Positions 1-3,793 of a stretch of DNA of 8,044 bases are shown here, piece after piece (the stretch's first letter is position 1; every line of letters begins with the position of its first letter). The stretch covers positions 1 through 8,044 of the forward strand of contig JAJUJY010000179.1 in assembly GCA_029265085.1 (NCBI GenBank), written 5' to 3'. Made by a program: the position numbers and the translations under genes. The DNA comes from Chloroflexota bacterium (GTDB lineage Bacteria > Chloroflexota > Anaerolineae > Anaerolineales > Anaerolineaceae). The notes below the pieces were generated by a model. It did no database searches. It was not told the DNA's origin and was given only the letters and a program-made list of their open reading frames with translations.

Positions 1-844
1 GATAACTATTAGCGGCTGGGTGAGAATCTCCATTCAGCCAAGGCGGATCGGTAACCTCCAGGGCGTAATAATTGCCGCTTAGCACGCCCTCTAATGGTTT
101 ACCAATTTCACCTTCCATGAGCGGGCCTAATACAGGTTCGTTGTAGGCTTTAACGTGATCCTGGGTAACAATGTTCCCAATCTCAAAATCATCCCAGCAG
201 CCTTTATCTGGTTCATTGTGCCCATAACACATATCGTATAATTTCGTTACTGTTAAAAAGTAATCATTTTTGATTGGAGCGTCCGAAAATCCCCAATTCT
301 TTTGAATACTTGTAACCTGAGCGCCACTTACGGAAGCAACCCATCCGCTGGGTGACAATGTATAGCTTATTCCGGTAATGCCAAGCATTCCGGCGATTGA
401 CGATGATCCACCAGGAGCTATTGAATATGGTGCCCCTGACATAATGGTTTGCAATATTCTAACTTGCGGAGAACTCGTAACACCATCCCAGGAATTAGCG
501 CTTGACCAATTCAAAGCCGTTGACCAAAACCGGAAGCCTGTCGTGCTGCGAATCGTTCTGGTCATTGATAATTGGTATATTTCACCAATCTTATTGTCAC
601 CTTCACCGCATTTGTTAGTATTATCTTCGTAAATGAGAATCTGGTTAGTCCTGGTTGTACCAGATGGGTTGCCGTAATATTCACCGTAACCTTGCCACCC
701 ATTCACCACTTTATATAAATGGTCGGTCTGTGTTGGTGTAGGGGTTGGCGTTTGAGCCTGGGCGGGTGTGATCGACCCCAGCAGCATAAGGGCCAAAAAG
801 CCGCCCGCTATGATTCCAATCAAAAGCCATTTACTTTGTGTCAA
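1..844 (-). CDS. Large secreted protein with PT-rich N-terminus (partial; candidate virion tip/adsorption protein)
   Basis: 281 codons are visible and the frame is still open at the left edge. It starts at TTG (844-842), preceded by GGAGGG with a 6-base spacer. An in-frame TGA lies ten codons upstream and no ATG or GTG lies between, so TTG is the only start that keeps the full signal peptide. Residues 1-30 are a signal peptide (SKWLLIGIIAGGFLALMLL, then PAQA with predicted cleavage before QTPTPTPTQTD). The rest is polar and rich in Gly, Ser, Thr, Trp and Tyr, with cysteines near 79, 206 and 216 and no further membrane span visible. I recognise no domain. It follows the putative coat gene and its terminator, the place occupied by the adsorption protein gene (III) in Ff phages. 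That role is inference; any secreted surface protein would also fit. Confidence 0.75.
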   Translation of the reverse strand, partial: MTQSKWLLIGIIAGGFLALMLLGSITPAQAQTPTPTPTQTDHLYKVVNGWQGYGEYYGNPSGTTRTNQILIYEDNTNKCGEGDNKIGEIYQLSMTRTIRSTTGFRFWSTALNWSSANSWDGVTSSPQVRILQTIMSGAPYSIAPGGSSSIAGMLGITGISYTLSPSGWVASVSGAQVTSIQKNWGFSDAPIKNDYFLTVTKLYDMCYGHNEPDKGCWDDFEIGNIVTQDHVKAYNEPVLGPLMEGEIGKPLEGVLSGNYYALEVTDPPWLNGDSHPAANSY

Positions 845-859
845 TTTGTGCCCTCCATT

Positions 860-899
860 GGTGACATATTTTCAACCTGGCGAGCTGCCAACTGTCACC
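860..899. promoter_or_regulatory. Inverted repeat GGTGACA...TGTCACC upstream of the large secreted protein gene
   Basis: GGTGACA (860-866) and TGTCACC (893-899) form a perfect 7-bp inverted repeat whose half-sites are 33 bp apart centre to centre. A smaller dyad, TGGC/GCCA, is nested inside. It lies between the coat-gene terminator and the ribosome binding site at 851-856, where a promoter or operator for the following gene would be expected. A weak -35-like TTGGCA occurs on the minus strand inside it, without a convincing -10. Confidence 0.35.
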
Positions 900-900
900 A

Positions 901-945
901 TATAAAAAGCGGAAGCACAACCGGGAACCCTGGTAATGCCTCCGC
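901..945 (-). terminator. Rho-independent terminator after the coat-like gene
   Basis: On the minus strand GCGGAGGCA (945-937) pairs with TGCTTCCGC (917-909), nine pairs with one G-U. The intervening bases can extend the stem (ACC/GGT, GGG/CCC). TTTTTATA follows at once. It lies 48 bases past the stop of the 52-aa coat-like gene and before the next gene, matching the terminator after gene VIII in Ff phages that separates abundant coat mRNA from low-level minor-protein expression. Confidence 0.8.
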
Positions 946-992
946 TGTGCCGGGATATGGGATTAGGAAACTAACCGCCCAAACCTGATTGA

Positions 993-1151
993 TTAACCGC
1001 GGATGATCGAGCCGAAAGCCTTCACGATCACGCCCAAGATACCAATACCCAGCGTAATACCGAGCGGTACCAGGTACACGGGAAAAAGCCCGTTTACAAT
1101 CTGGCTGGCGTTTGAAAATACACCGCTGAAATCCAGGGAAAAGCTAAGCAT
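993..1151 (-). CDS. 52-aa single-span membrane protein, candidate major coat protein of a filamentous phage
   Basis: ATG is preceded by GAAAGGAGT at good spacing. Residues 1-22 form a polar/amphipathic segment (MLSFSLDFSGVFSNASQIVN) with an acidic residue. Residues about 23-43 are a membrane helix rich in small residues (PLGITLGIGILG). The tail carries K44 and R51. Amphipathic N-terminus, membrane helix, basic C-terminus at about 50 residues is the build of mature filamentous-phage major coat proteins, whose basic end contacts the packaged DNA. There is no cleavable signal peptide, as in the Pf3 coat protein. It is the last gene of the operon, with an 84-base leader before it, its own strong Shine-Dalgarno and a terminator just after it, all consistent with high expression. 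No sequence family can be assigned by eye. Another small membrane peptide is possible. Confidence 0.75.
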   Translation of the reverse strand: MLSFSLDFSGVFSNASQIVNGLFPVYLVPLGITLGIGILGVIVKAFGSIIRG

Positions 1152-1186
1152 AAAAGTTACTCCTTTCTCAAAAATTCCAATTCAAT

Positions 1187-1200
1187 GGCCCGCAACGGGC
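1187..1200 (-). promoter_or_regulatory. Small stem-loop in the leader of the coat-like gene
   Basis: GCCCG/CGGGC with a 3-base loop (1188-1200) lies 36 bases upstream of the coat-like ATG, in the only sizeable gap (84 bases) of the structural operon before the terminator. No T-tract follows, so it is not a terminator. It could be an mRNA-processing or stability element that raises coat expression. Confidence 0.3.
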
Positions 1201-1235
1201 AAATACACCAGCAGAATGAAATCACCCCCTTTCTG

Positions 1236-1394
1236 TTAAGATCGTTTGGATAGCCACCGGAGCAGCCCCAACCAAATGATATAAACCCCGGAAAAAAATC
1301 CACCGGCTGTCATAAGCGCAAGCAGCCATTTAATCACCGGGGCGAATACCCAAGCAAGCGCGTTCTGTAACCTGGTAAATTCTGTCTGATCCAT
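1236..1394 (-). CDS. 52-aa small membrane protein of the structural operon
   Basis: MDQTEFTRLQNALAWVFAPV begins a protein with one or two hydrophobic stretches (about 12-30 and 32-46, the latter GGFFSGVYIIWLGLL) and a basic end, RWLSKRS. GGAGG lies 7 bases before the ATG, inside the last codons of the preceding gene. The start overlaps that gene's stop as TGATG, so the two are translationally coupled. By size and position it corresponds to the tiny tip proteins (VII/IX) of Ff phages, but that is inference; no family is recognisable. It was found by reading the strand directly, because it is below the usual ORF length cutoff. Confidence 0.72.
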   Translation of the reverse strand: MDQTEFTRLQNALAWVFAPVIKWLLALMTAGGFFSGVYIIWLGLLRWLSKRS

Positions 1395-1537
1395 CAGTCA
1401 TCCTCCGAGGAACCAAAGAAGAACCAGCGAATTTGACGGACCAACAAGGAAGGCAGCGTAATTGAAAGCAGCACAATAAAAAAAGCAATTGCCGCGGTGC
1501 CCAAAATATCTACTACCGGCTGGGTCAATTGATCCAT
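1394..1537 (-). CDS. 47-aa small membrane protein of the structural operon
   Basis: MDQLTQPVVDILGTAAIAFF starts a protein with one membrane helix (about 11-34), a basic/aromatic juxtamembrane stretch RQIRWFFFG, and an acidic end SSEDD. Its start lies inside the last codons of the upstream gene (13-base overlap) and its stop shares a base with the next start (TGATG). GGAGG lies 12 bases upstream, rather far, so coupling to the preceding gene probably matters. It shares the opening MDQ with the next protein, but I see no convincing homology beyond that. A tip-type minor virion protein is the likely role if the operon is phage structural. Confidence 0.72.
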   Translation of the reverse strand: MDQLTQPVVDILGTAAIAFFIVLLSITLPSLLVRQIRWFFFGSSEDD

Positions 1538-2124
1538 AATTTCGTAATACCTCCCAAGCCAAATATGATGGTTATGATTGCGGCTAAAAGAATTACACCA
1601 ACCAGGGCAATAGACCCAAGGCTAAAGCGGCGCTCCACAAGCAAAGTGCTGTCACTATCCAAGGTCACCATAAGCCAATAAGGCGGTGTGCCTGTTATGG
1701 TTGGTGTTTGGGTAATGGTTTGGGTTGGAGTCATGGTCATGGTTGCGGTTGGTGTGAATGTTTCAACCTGGGTTGGTGTTTGGGTCCAGGTTGGTGCTGG
1801 GGTTGGTGTTGGTGCGAAGGGATCGTAATTGTTCATTACGATTGGCAAATACACCCGGTAACCAAACGGTGTGGGCGGTGTTGGCACCGGCGGCGGTTCG
1901 GTTGGCTGTGGGGTGTATGTATTGACCCAGGTCGGGGCCAACGGGATTGTTGGTGTGGCCGTTGGGGTATGGGCTATGGTTGGTGTACTGGTTGCTGTTG
2001 GTGTGGGGGTATTTGTTGGCGGCGGCGGGTAAGGATCCTCTGCGAATACTGACCGCGGAGCCGATAACAAAATGACCAAACAAGTCAGAACCAATGCGCA
2101 TGGATTAACCCTTATTGAAACCAT
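1525..2124 (-). CDS. 199-aa secreted, PT-stalked single-pass membrane protein (paralogue of the 91-aa protein upstream)
   Basis: Signal peptide at residues 1-28 (ending SVFA, cleavage before EDPYPPPP). Residues 30-88 are a Pro/Thr-rich stalk. Residues 89-100 read YRVYLPIVMNNY, a short segment like the VYLP-type motif often seen in secreted Chloroflexota proteins. A second PT-rich stalk spans 103-148. Residues 153-199 are a C-terminal domain with VERR at 163-166, a membrane helix at about 170-191, and a KLW tail. That domain matches the C-terminus of the 91-aa protein at 16 of 47 positions without gaps. No Shine-Dalgarno is visible; the ATG lies inside the last codons of the upstream gene, so translation is probably coupled. 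Likely an exposed, perhaps glycosylated, surface or virion-tip protein anchored by its C-terminus. No named family. Confidence 0.82.
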   Translation of the reverse strand: MVSIRVNPCALVLTCLVILLSAPRSVFAEDPYPPPPTNTPTPTATSTPTIAHTPTATPTIPLAPTWVNTYTPQPTEPPPVPTPPTPFGYRVYLPIVMNNYDPFAPTPTPAPTWTQTPTQVETFTPTATMTMTPTQTITQTPTITGTPPYWLMVTLDSDSTLLVERRFSLGSIALVGVILLAAIITIIFGLGGITKLWIN

Positions 2125-2387
2125 AGCTTAGAGAGGATCAATAACCCATTGACCAATAAAACAATGACAACCAGCAGCGCGGCAGTTACAACGGCTATTT
2201 CACCGTATGTAATCCGGCGCTCCAGCATAACGGTTACCCCCGGTTCTACCTCTAGCTGGTACTGGTATTGTGGGGTAGGTTCGGGGGTTGGGGTTGGATC
2301 CTGGGCATAAGCAGCCGAATAAATCAGCCCAGCAGCCAACCCGGCGATAACAACGGCCAAGTATAGAACAAATAAACGATTGACCAT
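2112..2387 (-). CDS. 91-aa secreted single-pass membrane protein, short paralogue with minimal PT stalk
   Basis: First gene of the leftward operon. Signal peptide at residues 1-28 (LFVLYLAVVIAGLAAGLIYS, cleavage after AYA). A ten-residue PT stalk follows (DPTPTPEPTP), then YQYQLEVEPGVTVMLERR, a membrane helix at about 63-85, and a short tail SKLWFQ. Residues 45-91 align ungapped with residues 153-199 of the next protein, sharing ERR, the G.IA.V start of the helix, and KLW. It appears to be the core version of the same module without the long stalk. No good Shine-Dalgarno precedes the ATG; CATAAT lies just upstream, so a leaderless or very short-leader message is possible. A virion or surface component is the inferred role; no family is recognised. 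Confidence 0.8.
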   Translation of the reverse strand: MVNRLFVLYLAVVIAGLAAGLIYSAAYAQDPTPTPEPTPQYQYQLEVEPGVTVMLERRITYGEIAVVTAALLVVIVLLVNGLLILSKLWFQ

Positions 2388-2482
2388 GTTTGTATTATGA
2401 CTATTATCTAATTCACCGATCTGGTCTTAATGTCACCCTACTGGTATTGTTTGTCACTAATCAAGCAAACCAATGCTGATTA
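2388..2482. promoter_or_regulatory. Divergent control region between structural operon and integrase, with TGTCAC direct repeats
   Basis: The structural operon starts at 2387 going left and the integrase at 2522 going right, so both promoters must lie here or be embedded nearby. TGTCAC occurs at 2431-2436 and 2452-2457, 21 bp apart (two helical turns), as expected of a dimeric regulator's sites. Read on the minus strand it is GTGACA, five of six matches to a -35 TTGACA, so promoter elements are an alternative reading. A CATAAT lies on the minus strand 10 bases before the 2387 start. Confidence 0.4.
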
Positions 2483-2519
2483 TGATTCCCAACCGAAAAA
2501 TTACCAAAAAGGGGAATCA
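2483..2519 (+). promoter_or_regulatory. Inverted repeat covering the integrase ribosome binding site
   Basis: TGATTCCC (2483-2490) and GGGAATCA (2512-2519) form a perfect 8-bp inverted repeat with a 21-base loop. The right arm contains most of the GGGG Shine-Dalgarno (2511-2514) and ends two bases before the integrase ATG. As RNA it could hide the ribosome binding site; as DNA it could be an operator. Confidence 0.45.
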
Positions 2520-2521
2520 CT

Positions 2522-3532
2522 ATGCCTAACACTGTTGACCAATTCCTAAACACCAACGCGCATTCTGATACTAACTTGATTGATCTCCTGGAGAAGTATG
2601 ATCCTGAGCGGCATTCGCTGCGATTGTCCCAGGGAATTGCTTTGTTTTTGCGTAGCATGGTTGGTGTACGATCACCAAATACCATCGAGTGGTATAGGCG
2701 GCGTTTGCCGACCCTGCTGGATGTACTGGGGGATGTGGCGGTAGATACTGTGACGATCCACCAACTGCGCGAGTGGCGCGCCACTTTGACCGAACGGACG
2801 GTGCGGTATGCAGCTCATCCGACCAGGCCAACGATGGATGGTCCTCTATCCCCATTCACGTTACACCAACATGTCAGGGGGGCAAGGCGGTTTTTTCGGT
2901 GGTTACATGAGGAGGGATTAATACCGTCAAATCCGGCTGTGCGGCTAGAATTGCCAACCCTTCCGCAGTACCGGCCACGCGGTATACCTAAGCGGCATCT
3001 ACTGCAATTGATTGCTGCTGCTGGAAACCCACGGGATGAAGCGCTCATCCGCTTCCTGGCGGATACAGCCTGCCGGGTGTGTGGGGTTGTGGGGTTAACA
3101 CTGGATGATCTCGATCTGGGGCAGAATTGGGCGCTAGTCCATGAAAAGGGGCGAGGTGGTTATGGCCTGGCCCGGTATGTGTTTTTCACCGACCGGACGC
3201 GCAGGGCGTTAGTCGATTATCTGGCGGTTAGACCAGACTGCCATGACCAACACGTCTTTATCGGTAACAAAAACACCCCCTTGACCACCTCGGGAGTCTA
3301 TCAGGTGCTCAAACGGGCTGCCAGACGTGCTGGTATCAGGCACGGTTATAACCCTCACAATCTTAGGCATGGAGCGTTACGGGGTATGCTCAACAATGGT
3401 TTGAGCTTGCCGGAGGTGAGCCAGATTGCTGGCCACTCATCCACGAAAGTGACCGGCGATATCTACGGAGTGGTTAGCGAGACCAGACTCAGGCAGCGAC
3501 ACCGCCGATATTCGTGGATGCGGGATTGTTGA
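2522..3532 (+). CDS. Tyrosine recombinase (phage-type integrase)
   Basis: Site-specific recombinase that cuts and rejoins DNA through a 3'-phosphotyrosine intermediate. Residues about 34-134 form the SAM-like core-binding domain (HSLRLSQGIALFLRSM, then TLHQHVRGARRFFRWLHEEG). The catalytic domain spans about 150-325 with the full set visible: R185 (TACRVCGVVGL), K209 (HEKGRGGYG), H279 and R282 (PHNLRHGALRG), H305 (IAGHSS) and nucleophile Y315 (TGDIYG). The length, 336 aa, is normal for the family. The start follows AAAGGGG at 8 bases. The gene reads toward a tRNA-Lys half and stops six bases before it, so it very probably integrated and may still excise this element at that tRNA. It resembles the XerC/D-like integrase group. 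The first 30 residues are poorly conserved, so the exact start is the least certain part. Confidence 0.93.
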   Translation: MPNTVDQFLNTNAHSDTNLIDLLEKYDPERHSLRLSQGIALFLRSMVGVRSPNTIEWYRRRLPTLLDVLGDVAVDTVTIHQLREWRATLTERTVRYAAHPTRPTMDGPLSPFTLHQHVRGARRFFRWLHEEGLIPSNPAVRLELPTLPQYRPRGIPKRHLLQLIAAAGNPRDEALIRFLADTACRVCGVVGLTLDDLDLGQNWALVHEKGRGGYGLARYVFFTDRTRRALVDYLAVRPDCHDQHVFIGNKNTPLTTSGVYQVLKRAARRAGIRHGYNPHNLRHGALRGMLNNGLSLPEVSQIAGHSSTKVTGDIYGVVSETRLRQRHRRYSWMRDC

Positions 3533-3537
3533 TAGTA

Positions 3538-3584
3538 GTGGCCTTTTAAGCCATTGGTTCAGGGTTCGAGCCCCTGCACGCTCA
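3538..3584 (+). tRNA. 3' half of a tRNA-Lys(UUU) gene
   Basis: The anticodon arm is complete: stem GTGGC/GCCAT (one G-U) around loop CTTTTAA, anticodon TTT at 3545-3547 with T33 and A37 in place. Variable loop TGGTT follows, then T-stem CAGGG/CCCTG with loop TTCGAGC, the 3' acceptor strand CACGCTC, and discriminator A at 3584; CCA is not encoded. The matching 5' acceptor strand GAGCGTG and the D-arm are absent; the integrase coding sequence lies there instead. The fragment cannot make a tRNA. It is too exact to be chance. Confidence 0.88.
3538..3584 (+). other. Attachment site (one end of the integrated element)
   Basis: Integration into a tRNA gene leaves a restored full tRNA at one end and the displaced original 3' part at the other. 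Here the 3' part faces the integrase on its left and is followed by its own terminator on the right. The element is therefore to the left and native chromosome to the right. Loss of identity just before the anticodon stem suggests strand exchange in the anticodon arm, a common crossover place for tyrosine recombinases. The exact core needs the other end for comparison. Confidence 0.75.
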
Positions 3585-3589
3585 CAGAG

Positions 3590-3617
3590 AAATCCTTGGG
3601 AAACCAGGGATTTTTTG
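3590..3617 (+). terminator. Rho-independent terminator of the original tRNA-Lys gene
   Basis: AAATCCTTGG (3590-3599) pairs with CCAGGGATTT (3604-3613), ten pairs with one G-U and a short GAAA-type loop, running into a T-tract (3611-3616). It lies five bases past the tRNA discriminator base, the normal place for a tRNA transcript terminator, supporting the view that DNA right of the half-tRNA is the original chromosomal flank. Confidence 0.75.
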
Positions 3618-3728
3618 TTAGTTCGGGGTACTCGCGAAGCACCCTTGAAGCGCAGCGGAAAGGGCCGGAAGGGTATATTATTCGAGCCTGGCACGCTACC
3701 AGCTTTTTGGGGATTCTATACTAAGTTG

Positions 3729-3771
3729 AAGGGATTGTTCTTCAAGCTAAGAACAATCCCTTTGTTTTTCA
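3729..3771 (+). terminator. Perfect 14-bp hairpin with T-rich tail in the gap before the permease
   Basis: AAGGGATTGTTCTT (3729-3742) pairs without mismatch to AAGAACAATCCCTT (3749-3762) around loop CAAGCT, followed by TGTTTTTC. The T-tail makes it a good terminator on the plus strand. On the minus strand, the direction of the permease gene ending at 3794, the tail is only CAACTT, so it would stop leftward transcription less well though still stabilise the mRNA end. The rest of 3618-3793 holds no gene I can support. Confidence 0.65.
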
Positions 3772-3793
3772 CTTTATCCGGCTGTTTTGTGTA

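Larger units (their letters stand above)
1..3584. mobile_element. Right-hand part of an integrated inovirus-like prophage or related integrative element
   Basis: Seen: a tyrosine recombinase gene ends six bases before a 3' half-tRNA, the usual end structure of an element integrated in a tRNA gene. To its left a divergent operon encodes only secreted or single-span membrane proteins: two stalked paralogues, three proteins of 47-52 aa, a terminator, and a large secreted protein. Known: filamentous phages order their structural genes as small tip proteins, major coat, terminator, large adsorption protein. Inferred: the block is a filamentous-phage structural module and the DNA right of about 3584 is host chromosome. 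The left end, an intact tRNA-Lys, a replication gene and a Zot/pI-type ATPase should lie left of the window and cannot be seen. A non-phage integrative element making a surface appendage is the main alternative. Confidence 0.65.

Noticed and set aside
1157..1225. 22-residue GTG-started frame between the 52-aa gene and the coat-like gene (minus strand), ending on the coat gene's Shine-Dalgarno
   Set aside because: The G-rich run touches the GTG with no spacing, there is no hydrophobic or other recognisable pattern, and the region is better explained as a leader with a stem-loop.
1715..2035. GTTGGTGT-like short repeats as a possible CRISPR or tandem-repeat array
   Set aside because: The repeats are degenerate, irregularly spaced and in frame with PT codons; no repeat-spacer structure exists.
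1681..2040. PT-rich protein as a cell-wall-anchored adhesin with LPXTG motif
   Set aside because: No LPXTG-type sorting signal is present; the C-terminus is a membrane helix with a short KLW tail shared with the 91-aa paralogue.
1708..2052. Plus-strand 114-codon frame rich in Gly, Trp and Cys
   Set aside because: It is the complement of the Pro/Thr-rich stalk codons of the 199-aa gene; composition is an artefact of that repeat and no start signal precedes it.
1763..2101. Minus-strand 112-codon frame rich in Asn, Thr and Pro inside the 199-aa gene
   Set aside because: A shifted reading of the same repetitive stalk, without signal peptide or ribosome binding site; the 199-aa frame has both a signal peptide and homology to its neighbour.
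3437..3694. Minus-strand 85-codon frame spanning the integrase end and the half-tRNA
   Set aside because: It reads through a clear tRNA fragment and its terminator in antisense and has no protein features; typical spurious call over tRNA ends.
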